Assembly: GCA_949287985.1 (NCBI GenBank)
Contig: CASEIN010000047.1
Location: 1-64,000, forward strand
Reading direction: 5' to 3'
DNA from: Mucispirillum schaedleri
GTDB lineage: Bacteria; Chrysiogenota; Deferribacteres; Deferribacterales; Mucispirillaceae
Length of the DNA: 64,000 bases
In this document: one piece after another, positions 20,008-29,436 of the stretch
Position numbering within the stretch: the first letter of the stretch is position 1
Layout of the letters: each line of letters opens with the position of its first letter
Translations under genes and position numbers: made by a program
Notes under the pieces: model-generated
Database searches by the model: none
Told to the model about the DNA's origin: nothing
Seen by the model: only the letters and a program-made list of their open reading frames with translations

Positions 20008-21181
20008 GCAGGAAGCGTTATTTTTATTTCTTATGGCACTAGGAGCATTTTTTATGCCTTTTTTAAGTAAAAGGTTAATGCTGCCTGCTGCTGTTGGTGA
20101 AATAATATACGGCATAATCATAGCATCACTAATACCATATGGTGAAAGCCAGCTTGTAATGGTAGAGTATTTTTCATCATTAGGGTTTTTAATATTAATG
20201 TATCTTGCTGGTCTTGAAATAGATTTTGAAAGATTTAAAGCACTGCCTAAAAATGAGCTGTGGCTTTATGTTTTAACATTTATACCTGTAGCATTAGTTG
20301 CCTGGTATCTTTCATATAAGCTGGAGCTTGCCTGGGCTTTTGCCATTATTTTCTTTACATCAGGAATAGGGCTTTTATTTCCAGTATTAAAAGATACAGG
20401 GCTTTTAAAAACAGATTTTGGTCAAAAACTTCTTATAATAACCATGATTGGTGAAATATTAACATTAGCAGGGCTTACAGTGTTAACTATTATATCAAAA
20501 TATGGAATAACAATAGACAGTGCAAGGCAGATTTTATATATTGCAGTATTTTTCCTTGTAATATTTTTTATAATGAAAGTATTAAAAGTAATGCTTTGGT
20601 GGCGTCCTGACTTACAATCCATATTTTTAGAAGTAGGTAACCCAACAGAAACAGGCATGCGTGCAAATTTTGTAATACTTTTTGCTTTTGTAGCATTTGC
20701 TGCCATATTTGAGATAGAGTTTGTAGTTGGAGCATTCGTTGGCGGCTTAATGTTTGCTCTTGTTTTTGCAGGCAGAGATGGTGTGCTTGATAAATTAGGC
20801 GGCGTAGGTTATGGGTTTTTCATACCTATATTTTTTATTTCTGTTGGAATGCGTGTAACATTTAATGATTTTATGCAAAAAGATGTAATATTTTTAGCCT
20901 GCATTATTATTGCATCACTTTTTATTACACGGGTGGCAGGAACAATATTGCTGCTTTTTTCTTCTATTCAAAAACCAAAACTAATGCTTGTAACTATTGG
21001 GCTTTCTTTTCCACTGACGATGCTGGTTGCAGTTTCAAAAATATGTTATGACATGCGTTTAATCAATAAAATGCAGACATCTGCTGTTTTACTTGCTTCT
21101 ATGATTTCGGCTGTAATTTTTCCATGGGTATTTAAGGGCATGATAGCCATTATAATGCCATCAGAAAATGTTAGCAAATAA
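20000..21181 (+). CDS. CPA2-family cation:proton antiporter
   Basis: This 393-residue polytopic protein has about twelve hydrophobic segments and no soluble C-terminal domain. Features typical of CPA2 (KefB/NapA-type) exchangers include an early LPAAVGEIIYGIIIA, the LMYLAGLEIDFERF segment and a late GFFIPIFFISVGMRV segment. It would exchange Na+ or K+ for H+. In KefB/KefC the RCK domain is fused to the C terminus; here it is encoded separately by the overlapping upstream gene, supporting a two-protein transporter. Confidence 0.85.
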   Translation: MSEQEALFLFLMALGAFFMPFLSKRLMLPAAVGEIIYGIIIASLIPYGESQLVMVEYFSSLGFLILMYLAGLEIDFERFKALPKNELWLYVLTFIPVALVAWYLSYKLELAWAFAIIFFTSGIGLLFPVLKDTGLLKTDFGQKLLIITMIGEILTLAGLTVLTIISKYGITIDSARQILYIAVFFLVIFFIMKVLKVMLWWRPDLQSIFLEVGNPTETGMRANFVILFAFVAFAAIFEIEFVVGAFVGGLMFALVFAGRDGVLDKLGGVGYGFFIPIFFISVGMRVTFNDFMQKDVIFLACIIIASLFITRVAGTILLLFSSIQKPKLMLVTIGLSFPLTMLVAVSKICYDMRLINKMQTSAVLLASMISAVIFPWVFKGMIAIIMPSENVSK

Positions 21182-21250
21182 GTTTTAAAAATATATTTAC
21201 ATATTATTTCTTATTATATATTATATGTTTATTAAAATTATTAGGTAAAT

Positions 21251-24200
21251 ATGAATAATGTAAAAGTATTAGTTGTTGTTCTAATTATTTTGGAAGCATT
21301 AGTATCTATATTTATACTACGTGATTTAAGTAGAAGGATAGATACGGAAGTATATGCTAAAATAAGCACTATATCCTCACAAAAAGAGATTATATATAAT
21401 AGTGTTGTAAATGATGCTTTATCAAAATTTCAAATAATATATAATAACCAGTCAATAATTAATGATATGGAAAAGATAAACAGCCTTAACGGTGAAAAAC
21501 GACTGGAAGCAATACACACACTTCACCATGATTTTCTTGATATATATGTTAATTTTATACCAGGCACTATTAATTTAATAAGAATATATGATAAAAATGG
21601 CATATTAATTGGCAGATATTTAAATGGTGAGCTGGACCCATCATCAATAAACAGTAGTTTCCACATAATTCACCCAACAAAAGACAGTCATGTTTTTACA
21701 ATAGATTCAAAAGATATTGCAGTTTTTATTCCATATAAATTACAAAAAAACAATGAAATATATGGCTATATTGAGTTTGGAATGTCTGCAGATTCTTTTG
21801 TAAACCATATGGAAAGGCTGTATTCAGGGCTTTATCTTTTTGCTATTAAAAATTCATATTTAGCAATAAGTGATAAAGGGCTGTTTGAAGGTCAGGATAT
21901 AAATAAGTATAAAGTTATAACAGGTGGTAATTACTATATTCCAGAGATAATCTTAAAAACTATTATAAATAATATTGATTTTGTAGCCAATACAAATAAT
22001 CAAGGTAAATATTTTATTAAAGATGTTTATTTGGAGAATAAAAGATACTGGGGCGTATTTATACCAATTTATGATATAAGTAATAATGAACTTGGCTATA
22101 TTACAGAGCTTATGCCAAATGAATATTTATATCAAATAAAAAATATTGCATTTTTTATTTGGCTTTTAATATCTATAACTTTATGGCTTTTTGCTTTTAT
22201 TGTTATAATGTTAGAACGCAATAGAAAATCTATGCTTCAGCTTAATAATGTGCTTGAAGGTTATAAGCGTGCAGTAGATAATTCTTCACAAATTATAGAA
22301 TTTAATGAACAAATGATTATTACTAATGTTAATGGTAAGTTTTTAGATTTAATGGGTGGCCATGTTGATGAGTATATTGGTGAAACATTAACGCATTTTG
22401 CAACTAAATGCAGTGAACCAAATAAGTTTATAAATTCCTTTAATATTAATAATAATACAACTATTTTTAATGGTATATATGAATTTCATACAAAGCACAG
22501 CAGAAAAGCTGTAATGTCCATATCCAGCACTACAATTGTGGATAATCAGGGCAATATCAGTAGTTTATTATGTGTTATGAGTGATTTAACACCAGAATAT
22601 ACAGCTATTGATGAATTAAAAGCAGCAGAAGATAAATCAGAAGAATTTATTACAATACTAACAGATTATATTAATGCAACAGGTAATACATTACTTGTTT
22701 ATAAAAAGGATTTTACTTTAGAATATTCTAATTCAGCCCATGCTTCAGACCCATTTGATGGGACAGCAAACTGCTATAAACACCATATGGGAAGATGTAT
22801 AAAAACATGTAATGACTGCCTTATAAAAAAAGTATTTAGTGAGAAAATAAAAGTATCTTATGAAATAATTGATGAAGAAAATAATATTTTTGAATTAATA
22901 AGTTTTTTTCCAATTTTAGATAAGTATGGAGAAGTTCGACTAGTAGTGTGCGAACACAGGAATATATCTGATAAGGTAGAATCACAAAAGACTCTTTTAG
23001 AAGCCAATGAAAAAGAAAGAGCAATGGTTAATCAGTTAAGGGAGATGGTGCAGGCTCGCGATATAGCTAAGGCAGAAGCAGAGTATGCAAGTAACGCAAA
23101 AAGTATGTTTTTAGCCAATATGAGCCATGAAATAAGAACTCCAATAAATGGTATTCTAGGTTTTCTAGAATTATTAAAAGACTGCCAAATGGACGATATA
23201 GCAAGAGAATATTTTAAAATAATATCATCAAGCTCTCAAAGTCTTTTAGGGATTATTAGTGATATACTAGATTTTTCTAAAATAGAAAGTGGAAAAATGG
23301 ATTTGGAAAAGGTATCATTTAATATTGTAGATACTGTTGAGTCTGTAATAGATATGTATATGGCTAAAGTTGACGAAAAAAATATAGATTTAACAGTATT
23401 TACAGACCCACAGATACCAAAGATGGTAAAAGGTGATTCTGTTAAAGTCCGCCAGATTTTAGCAAATCTTTTATCTAATGCAGTTAAATTTACACATGAT
23501 GAAGGAATGATTTCTATTGATGTATATTTAGTATATATGGAAAGTGGTTCTGTTCGTATTCAGTTTTCTGTAACAGACACTGGTATTGGTATAAGTGAAA
23601 AAACGAAACAAAAGATATTTTCTCCATTTTCCCAAGGTGATACTTCTATTACAAGAAGGTTTGGTGGCACAGGGCTTGGGCTTTCTATTACAAGAAGTAT
23701 GCTTGAAATGATGAACTCCACTCTTGATATAGCAACAGAAGAAAATAAAGGCTCTACATTTTCTTTTGAAATATCTTTTGATATAATAGATAGAAATAGC
23801 TATATTGATGATATATCGGTAGACCGTAACAGGAAGATTGTTGTTTATAATGCAGAAAGCCCTTGTGGAAAAGTGGTAAGTAAATATTTTCAGGCATATA
23901 ATATTGAAGTATATAATGCTCAAGGCAGTATTGAAAATATTGGTGAAGATTCTTTTGCTGTATTAATAGATGCAAAAAGGGATATGGATAAGTTTTTTGA
24001 AAATTTTAAAAATATGCCATATAAGGATAAAATTAAGTATGCAGCTGTAGTTCATAGTAGATATAAAACATTAGTAGATAAAGAAAAAGATTTAACATCT
24101 GTAGTGCTAAAACCAGTAACATTATCGCGTTTTATTAATATGTTTACAGAAATAAATGGTAAAGAAACTAAAGTTGATAATGCAATGTCCGATATAAATA

Positions 24201-24583
24201 GTAAAATGGCATTAAATGGTGCTGTTTTAGTGGTGGAAGATAACCCAGTAAATCAAAAATTATTGGTTATATTCCTTGAGAAAGCAGGCTTTAATGTAGC
24301 TGTTGCATCAAACGGACAGGAAGCTGTAGATATTATAAGGGATAACAGCAATTTTAATATTATTTTTATGGATATTAATATGCCTGTTATGGACGGTGTT
24401 ACTGCAACTATTAAAATTAGGGAGATGGGCTCAGAAATACCAATTATAGCACTTACAGCCAATGTTATAAAAGAAGATGTAGATAAGTTTATTAGAAGTG
24501 GTATGAATGAATATATTGCAAAACCAATTAATTTTGATAAGCTTAAGTCAGTTTTAGAAAAGTTTGGTGTAAAAAGTCTGTAA
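21251..24583 (+). CDS. Membrane hybrid histidine kinase (sensor, PAS-PAS, HisKA-HATPase, receiver)
   Basis: The 1110-residue protein has TM1 at about residues 4-24, a periplasmic double-Cache-like sensor and TM2 at about 294-318. A PAS domain (about 335-450) is followed by a second PAS with the cysteine pattern NCYKHHMGRC...TCNDC (about 505-525). A short coiled coil leads to HisKA with NMSHEIRTP (H626). The ATPase domain has NLLSNAVKF and GTGLGLSI. A degenerate receiver-like region (about 855-960) precedes a canonical C-terminal receiver (VVEDNP, FMDINMP with D1041, IIALTAN, K in AKPIN). It feeds the HPt protein encoded next. Confidence 0.9.
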   Translation: MNNVKVLVVVLIILEALVSIFILRDLSRRIDTEVYAKISTISSQKEIIYNSVVNDALSKFQIIYNNQSIINDMEKINSLNGEKRLEAIHTLHHDFLDIYVNFIPGTINLIRIYDKNGILIGRYLNGELDPSSINSSFHIIHPTKDSHVFTIDSKDIAVFIPYKLQKNNEIYGYIEFGMSADSFVNHMERLYSGLYLFAIKNSYLAISDKGLFEGQDINKYKVITGGNYYIPEIILKTIINNIDFVANTNNQGKYFIKDVYLENKRYWGVFIPIYDISNNELGYITELMPNEYLYQIKNIAFFIWLLISITLWLFAFIVIMLERNRKSMLQLNNVLEGYKRAVDNSSQIIEFNEQMIITNVNGKFLDLMGGHVDEYIGETLTHFATKCSEPNKFINSFNINNNTTIFNGIYEFHTKHSRKAVMSISSTTIVDNQGNISSLLCVMSDLTPEYTAIDELKAAEDKSEEFITILTDYINATGNTLLVYKKDFTLEYSNSAHASDPFDGTANCYKHHMGRCIKTCNDCLIKKVFSEKIKVSYEIIDEENNIFELISFFPILDKYGEVRLVVCEHRNISDKVESQKTLLEANEKERAMVNQLREMVQARDIAKAEAEYASNAKSMFLANMSHEIRTPINGILGFLELLKDCQMDDIAREYFKIISSSSQSLLGIISDILDFSKIESGKMDLEKVSFNIVDTVESVIDMYMAKVDEKNIDLTVFTDPQIPKMVKGDSVKVRQILANLLSNAVKFTHDEGMISIDVYLVYMESGSVRIQFSVTDTGIGISEKTKQKIFSPFSQGDTSITRRFGGTGLGLSITRSMLEMMNSTLDIATEENKGSTFSFEISFDIIDRNSYIDDISVDRNRKIVVYNAESPCGKVVSKYFQAYNIEVYNAQGSIENIGEDSFAVLIDAKRDMDKFFENFKNMPYKDKIKYAAVVHSRYKTLVDKEKDLTSVVLKPVTLSRFINMFTEINGKETKVDNAMSDINSKMALNGAVLVVEDNPVNQKLLVIFLEKAGFNVAVASNGQEAVDIIRDNSNFNIIFMDINMPVMDGVTATIKIREMGSEIPIIALTANVIKEDVDKFIRSGMNEYIAKPINFDKLKSVLEKFGVKSL

Positions 24584-24598
24584 AAATGGAGGATTTAA

Positions 24599-24931
24599 AT
24601 GATAGTAGATATGGAAGAACTTTCTTCAGCAACAGGGATTAGTGACACAGAACTTTTAAAAAGTTTTGTAGGTGATTTCTTTAAAATTTGTTCAAGAGAT
24701 TTAGAAAGAATTATTACAAGCATTGAAAAAGGTGACAGTCAGGCAGTTGTTCACCACAGCCATAATATATATGGTGCTGCATGCAGGCTTCGTCTTGAAG
24801 AAATTAGGCAGGCAGCAGCTACTTTAGGCAAGGCAGCTGCAAATATGGAAACAGAAAAATACAGTAAACTTTATGATGAGCTTAAAACTGTATTTAATAC
24901 AGGTTCAGAAGAATATAAAAAAATAGCTTAG
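24599..24931 (+). CDS. Stand-alone HPt phosphotransfer protein
   Basis: The 110-residue all-helical protein matches HPt domains. The phospho-accepting histidine is probably H55 in HSHNIYGAACRL. The usual HxxKG lysine is a tyrosine here, a tolerated but less common change. Strong GGAGG ribosome site; it starts 15 nt after the hybrid kinase and must be its relay partner. The terminal response regulator is not adjacent, since the next gene encodes an HxlR protein without a receiver domain. Confidence 0.85.
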   Translation: MIVDMEELSSATGISDTELLKSFVGDFFKICSRDLERIITSIEKGDSQAVVHHSHNIYGAACRLRLEEIRQAAATLGKAAANMETEKYSKLYDELKTVFNTGSEEYKKIA

Positions 24932-24938
24932 ATAATTT

Positions 24939-25322
24939 ATGAAGATAAGAGAAGAATTTACATGCCCTTTAGAATTAGTGCAGGATATGATTAAAGGTAA
25001 ATGGAAACCTATTATTATATGGCTGCTTAGAAAGGGCAGTTATTCTTTAGCTGCACTGGAAAAAGAGATTGATGGAATAAACCAGAAAATGCTTTTAGAG
25101 CAGTTAAAAGAATTACAGGAATTTGGTTTTGTAGATAAAAAAACATATGACGGCTATCCTTTAAAAGTGGAGTATTTTTTAACGGAAAACCATGGCAAAA
25201 GACTTTTACAGGCACTAGAAGTTATGCAGAAAATAGGCATAGAGTATATGATTGAGCATGGCAGAAAATGTGTACTCGTTGAAAAAGGTATAATCGATGA
25301 AGATTATAAAATAGAAAAATAA
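24939..25322 (+). CDS. HxlR-family winged-helix transcriptional regulator
   Basis: The 127-residue protein has the HxlR/DUF24 signature: CPLELVQDMIKGKWKPIII followed by LLRKGSYSLAALEKEIDGINQKMLLEQLKELQEFGFV. The conserved N-terminal cysteine (C10) is the redox- or aldehyde-sensing residue in relatives such as HypR and YodB. There is no good ribosome site and only 7 nt after the HPt gene, so it may be translationally coupled. It lies upstream of a PEBP-family gene that could be its target; that is inference from position. Confidence 0.85.
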   Translation: MKIREEFTCPLELVQDMIKGKWKPIIIWLLRKGSYSLAALEKEIDGINQKMLLEQLKELQEFGFVDKKTYDGYPLKVEYFLTENHGKRLLQALEVMQKIGIEYMIEHGRKCVLVEKGIIDEDYKIEK

Positions 25323-25400
25323 TCTTTTATAACTTATATAATTTAATATTTCTATAAATATGCTGTTAAATAAATATAATACACACAAAAAAGTGGGTAA

Positions 25401-25429
25401 TAGACAAACATATTTTTTCCCTGTATAAG
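25401..25429 (+). promoter_or_regulatory. Candidate promoter of the PEBP-family gene
   Basis: TAGACA (25401-25406), 17 nt, TATAAG (25424-25429), about 33 nt before the ATG, with GGAGG just upstream of the start. Confidence 0.5.
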
Positions 25430-25462
25430 TAAGCTATATTAATTATACGGAGGAATTAAAAT

Positions 25463-26056
25463 ATGAAAAAATTATCATTCTTATTTGCAGCTTTTGTTGC
25501 TATTGTTTTTTCTGTAACAACTTATGCTAATGCTCGAATGGTTGTTACAAGCACAGCTATAAATTCTAAAGGTTTTTTAGCAGATAAATATGGCTATAAC
25601 GATAAAACACAGCTTGATGCAAAAGAGATGCCTATTACATCTTTTCCATTTGAAATTAAAAATGCACCAAAAGGCACAAAATCTTATGCTGTATTTTTAG
25701 AAGATAAAGATGCGTTTCCAGTTAGTAAAGGTTTTTCATGGATTCACTGGGTGGCAGCAAACATCACTACTACAAAAGTTGCAGAAAACGCAAGTAAAAA
25801 TAAACCAAATTTCGTACAAGGTATGAACAGCTGGTGGAGCAGCCTTGGTGGTTCAAGAGATGCTAAAGAAGTTAGCTGCTATGGCGGCCCTGCTCCTTAT
25901 GATGGTAAAGTGCATACTTATGAAATGCATGTTTATGCTCTTGATAAAAAACTAAACCTTCAAAATGGCTTTTTAATGAATGAAATGTTTAAACAAATGG
26001 AAGGCCATATTTTAGACCAATATACATTAAAATTTAAATATCAATTAAAAAAATAG
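25463..26056 (+). CDS. Exported YbhB/YbcL-type phosphatidylethanolamine-binding protein homologue
   Basis: The 197-residue protein has a signal peptide (about residues 1-24, ending TYANA-R) and a complete PEBP fold of the bacterial YbhB/YbcL type. Conserved features are PITSFPFEIKNAPKGTKSYAVFLEDKDA, GFSWIHWVAANI and CYGGPAPYDGKVHTYEMHVYAL. The last holds the ligand-pocket region. The biochemical role of bacterial members is poorly defined; they are called Raf-kinase-inhibitor-like by homology. It is followed by a strong terminator. Confidence 0.9.
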   Translation: MKKLSFLFAAFVAIVFSVTTYANARMVVTSTAINSKGFLADKYGYNDKTQLDAKEMPITSFPFEIKNAPKGTKSYAVFLEDKDAFPVSKGFSWIHWVAANITTTKVAENASKNKPNFVQGMNSWWSSLGGSRDAKEVSCYGGPAPYDGKVHTYEMHVYALDKKLNLQNGFLMNEMFKQMEGHILDQYTLKFKYQLKK

Positions 26057-26077
26057 ATATTTAATTTCCCATACCTT

Positions 26078-26112
26078 AAAACCCCTTAGTATGAAAATGC
26101 AGGGGTTTTTTA
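26078..26112 (+). terminator. Rho-independent terminator after the PEBP-family gene
   Basis: Stem AAAACCCCT (26078-26086) / AGGGGTTTT (26101-26109), followed by T residues that run into the Pho-box region. Confidence 0.85.
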
Positions 26113-26162
26113 CATTTATTTTACAAAATTATAAACTTATTTTCACAAAATCATCATATAAT
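26108..26162 (+). promoter_or_regulatory. Candidate Pho box and promoter of the pst-pho operon
   Basis: Four 11-nt units in exact phase: TTTTACATTTA (26108-26118), TTTTACAAAAT (26119-26129), a weaker TATAAACTTAT (26130-26140) and TTTCACAAAAT (26141-26151). A perfect -10 TATAAT follows at 26157-26162. There is no consensus -35; the repeats cover that position, as in PhoB-activated promoters. The same 11-nt unit recurs before pstS. Confidence 0.7.
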
Positions 26163-26190
26163 ACCACAATTAAAACAGGAAAGGTAGTGT

Positions 26191-27120
26191 ATGAAAGAAA
26201 GTTTTAAAACTTTAAAAGTCAAAGAAAACATTTTAAAATATTCTGCCATAATATCAGCTTTTTTTATACTTGTAATAATAGCAGGTATTATTTTGAGCCT
26301 TTTAATCCAGTCAAAAGAAGCAATTTCTAAATTTGGGTTTATTGATTTTATTTTTTCAACATCATGGGATTATAGTGAAGAAATATTTGGTGCAGGAAGA
26401 GCATTACTTGGCTCTATTTTAACAGCTTTAGTAGCAATATTAATAGCAGCACCAATGGGCGTTGGTATGGCAGTATTTATTGTGGAGATTTGCCCTAAAT
26501 TTTTAAAAGGGTTTATTAGTTCATCTATTGAGCTTCTGGCTGCAATCCCCAGTATAATATATGGTATGTGGGGGCTTTTTATTTTTGCCCCATTTATTGA
26601 AAACACTTTGCAGAAATGGGCTTCAACTACTTTAGCAGAGCTTCCCATTATTGGTTCTTTTTTTCAAGTCAAGTATGCAGGTGGTATAGGGCTTTTAACT
26701 TCAGGAATAGTGCTTAGCATTATGATTGTGCCTTTTATAGCAAGTATAGCAAGGGAAGCTTTAATGCGTGTACCAAAGGAATTAAAAGAATCCTGCTACG
26801 GCTTAGGTACGGAAAAATGGGAAGCTATAAGAGATGTATCACTTCCTTATGCAAAAACTGCCATATGGGGTGGTATTATTATAGCTTTAGGCAGAGCATT
26901 AGGTGAAACTATGGCAATAGCATATATTATAGGAAATATGAACCTGCCATTAACTTCCATATTTGATTCATATGTTACAGTTACAAGTGTTTTAGTTAAT
27001 GAGTTTAATGAAGCAGATGGTATGCAGCTTTCTTCTCTTTACTATATGGCACTGCTGCTTTTTATTTTAAACTTTTTAACACTTATTGCAGCAAAACTAT
27101 ATGTTGCAAGGAGAAGTTAG
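26191..27120 (+). CDS. pstC: Phosphate ABC transporter permease PstC
   Basis: The 309-residue inner-membrane permease pairs with PstA to form the channel of the high-affinity phosphate importer. It has six predicted membrane segments. The conserved early region is SIELLAAIPSIIYGMWGLF, and the EAA-loop region reads REALMRVPKELKESCYGLGTEKWEA. First gene of the cluster, directly behind the candidate Pho box. Confidence 0.95.
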   Translation: MKESFKTLKVKENILKYSAIISAFFILVIIAGIILSLLIQSKEAISKFGFIDFIFSTSWDYSEEIFGAGRALLGSILTALVAILIAAPMGVGMAVFIVEICPKFLKGFISSSIELLAAIPSIIYGMWGLFIFAPFIENTLQKWASTTLAELPIIGSFFQVKYAGGIGLLTSGIVLSIMIVPFIASIAREALMRVPKELKESCYGLGTEKWEAIRDVSLPYAKTAIWGGIIIALGRALGETMAIAYIIGNMNLPLTSIFDSYVTVTSVLVNEFNEADGMQLSSLYYMALLLFILNFLTLIAAKLYVARRS

Positions 27121-27121
27121 T

Positions 27122-27964
27122 ATGGATTTAAGAATGGTAAGAAAAATAAAAGGCTATATTATGCTTTTTCTTTCAACGATTGCTGCTTTAATAGGTGTAG
27201 CACTGCTTTTTGCCATATTATATAAAGTGATTATGGCAGGAATTGATGGTTTAAGCTTAAATTTATTTATAAAAGACGAAGCACCAGCATTTTTACAGGA
27301 AGCAGGCGGGCTGCGTCATGCTTTTGCAGGGCAGTTATTATTAACAGCAGTTGCTTCATTAATTGGTATTCCAATAGGCATATTAGGCGGTATATACTTA
27401 TCAGAATATGCTCACAACTCTAAAATCGGCAGGTTTTTAAGCAGTTTAGCAGATGTAAGTATAAGCATACCTACAATTATTATAGGTACATTTATATATT
27501 CAATACTTGTACGCCCTATAGGGCATTTTAACGGCTGGGCAGGGTCTGTGGCTTTAGCTGTTATATTAGTGCCAATAGTAATGCGTACAACTGAAGAATC
27601 ATTGAAATTAATCCCATGGCAGCTGCGAGAAGCAGCCTTAGCTTTAGGCACACCATTTTATAAAGTAATAAAAGATATTGTAATTAAAAGTGCATTAACT
27701 GGAATATTTACAGGGGTATCTTTAGCTGTTGCAAGAATAGCAGGTGAAACTGCCCCATTATTATTTACTTCCTTTAGTAAAAACACATTGTCATTTGATA
27801 TGAATGAACCTGTAGCTTCCCTCACGGTATCTATTTTTACATATGCAAGCTCTGCTTTTGAAAGCTGGGTATCTCTTGCATGGGCTGCTGCACTTGTAAT
27901 TACTGTGTTTATCTTAATTACCAATATAATATTAAAGCAGATAATGAAAAGAAGGAGTTATTAA
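27122..27964 (+). CDS. pstA: Phosphate ABC transporter permease PstA
   Basis: Second permease of the phosphate importer. ATG 27122 is chosen as start, since AAGGAG lies at 27108-27113; the in-frame ATG at 27086 is inside pstC and lacks a ribosome site. The protein (280 residues) has six membrane segments, [14 protein letters not shown], and the cytoplasmic EAA loop [18 protein letters not shown]. It follows pstC by 1 nt. Confidence 0.95.
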   Translation: MDLRMVRKIKGYIMLFLSTIAALIGVALLFAILYKVIMAGIDGLSLNLFIKDEAPAFLQEAGGLRHAFAGQLLLTAVASLIGIPIGILGGIYLSEYAHNSKIGRFLSSLADVSISIPTIIIGTFIYSILVRPIGHFNGWAGSVALAVILVPIVMRTTEESLKLIPWQLREAALALGTPFYKVIKDIVIKSALTGIFTGVSLAVARIAGETAPLLFTSFSKNTLSFDMNEPVASLTVSIFTYASSAFESWVSLAWAAALVITVFILITNIILKQIMKRRSY

Positions 27965-27965
27965 A

Positions 27966-28736
27966 ATGAGTGAAAATATAGTTGAAAAAGAAATAGAAGT
28001 AAAAAACTTATCATTTTATTACGGAGAAAAAGAGGCTGTAAAAAATGTAACATTAAATATAGAAAAAAATAAGATAACAGCTTTAATAGGACCTTCAGGC
28101 TGTGGCAAAACTACGCTTTTACGCTGTTTTAATAGAATGCATGATTTATATAAGGGCAACAAATATACTGGTGAAATAATTTTTAAAAATATGAATATAT
28201 TAGATAAAAGTATAGATATGACAAAACTAAGAACAGATATAGGCATGGTATTTCAAAAGCCAACTCCATTCCCTATGAGTATATTTGATAATGTGGCTTA
28301 TGGGCTAAGGTTAAAAGGTATAAAAAATAAAACTGAGCTTCATAATAGAATAGAACATGTATTAAAAAAATCTGCCCTTTGGGATGAAGTAGCAGACAGA
28401 TTATCAGCTTCAGCCATGGGGCTTTCAGGTGGTCAGCAGCAAAGGTTATGCCTTGCAAGAACATTAGCACCAGAGCCAGATGTGGTGCTTTTTGATGAGC
28501 CAACAAGTGCATTAGACCCAATCTCTACAAAAAAAATTGAAGAATTAATGCATGAGCTAAGGGGCAGCATTACTATGCTTATTGTAACACACAATATGCA
28601 GCAGGCAGCAAGAATATCTGACAGAACTGCTTTTATGTATATGGGTGAATTAGTAGAGGAAGATGCAACAGATATTATGTTTACAAACCCAAAAAAGCAG
28701 ATGACAGAAGACTATATTACTGGAAAATTTGGTTAG
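27966..28736 (+). CDS. pstB: Phosphate ABC transporter ATP-binding protein PstB
   Basis: The 256-residue ATPase powers phosphate import. Walker [19 protein letters not shown]-loop [13 protein letters not shown], signature [13 protein letters not shown], Walker [15 protein letters not shown] and H-loop IVTHNM are all present. It starts 1 nt after pstA, with GGAG upstream. Confidence 0.97.
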   Translation: MSENIVEKEIEVKNLSFYYGEKEAVKNVTLNIEKNKITALIGPSGCGKTTLLRCFNRMHDLYKGNKYTGEIIFKNMNILDKSIDMTKLRTDIGMVFQKPTPFPMSIFDNVAYGLRLKGIKNKTELHNRIEHVLKKSALWDEVADRLSASAMGLSGGQQQRLCLARTLAPEPDVVLFDEPTSALDPISTKKIEELMHELRGSITMLIVTHNMQQAARISDRTAFMYMGELVEEDATDIMFTNPKKQMTEDYITGKFG

Positions 28737-28749
28737 TAAGGAGCAGGAA

Positions 28750-29436
28750 ATGTATTTAAATAGTGCAGAATTTAAAGAGTTAAAATCTATTACAGCATAT
28801 GTATGCAATATTACACAGGAAATGGCAGAAACAAGTTTTCAAGCTTTTATTAATAAAGATGTTGAAAAAGCACAGTATATAATGGAGCGGGATAGGGAAC
28901 TTGATTATTACAGCATAAAAAGTGATGAGCTTTGTGGTAAAATAATTGCATTATACTGGCCAAGAGGCAGTGATATGCGTTACCTTATAACCACCATAAA
29001 AACTGCTTCAGACTTTGAAAGAATAGGGGACCACTGTAAAAAAATAGGCAAGCAGATAAGAAAATTACAGAATACACCACAAGTATTTGAACGCAAAAGC
29101 TTAATAGAACTTTTTGAAAATGTAAAAGATACTGTTGTAAAATCCTGCGTTGCGTTTTATAATCTTGATAAAGAAAAGGCGGAAGAAATTATTAATAATG
29201 ATGATAAAATAGATATGTTAAAAAGTGCAGCAGTAAAAGACATTTTACAGTTTATGTCAAGCAGTACGGAAAACAATGTGTCTTATTTAAAATCAGGTAT
29301 TAATCTAATAAATATTGCAAGAAGGTTAGAGCGTATGGCAGACCATGCCACAAATATTTCAGAAGCCGTGTATTATACAGTAACAGGTGTATATAAAAGC
29401 AGGGAAAGTATAGATGAGAAACGTACTGATAATTGA
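28750..29436 (+). CDS. phoU: Phosphate signalling/transport accessory protein PhoU
   Basis: PhoU links the Pst transporter to the PhoR kinase and represses the Pho response when phosphate is plentiful. The sequence shows the two-fold repeated three-helix-bundle pattern, each with an E/D-rich metal-binding motif (FERIGDHCKKIGK and LERMADHATNISE). ATG 28750 is preferred (AAGGAG at 28738-28743); a TTG at 28729 would overlap pstB and add seven residues. It overlaps phoB by 23 nt. Confidence 0.92.
   Translation: MYLNSAEFKELKSITAYVCNITQEMAETSFQAFINKDVEKAQYIMERDRELDYYSIKSDELCGKIIALYWPRGSDMRYLITTIKTASDFERIGDHCKKIGKQIRKLQNTPQVFERKSLIELFENVKDTVVKSCVAFYNLDKEKAEEIINNDDKIDMLKSAAVKDILQFMSSSTENNVSYLKSGINLINIARRLERMADHATNISEAVYYTVTGVYKSRESIDEKRTDN

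Noticed and set aside
28729-28749. TTG start of phoU
   Set aside because: The AAGGAG site at 28738-28743 lies inside this extension and suits ATG 28750.
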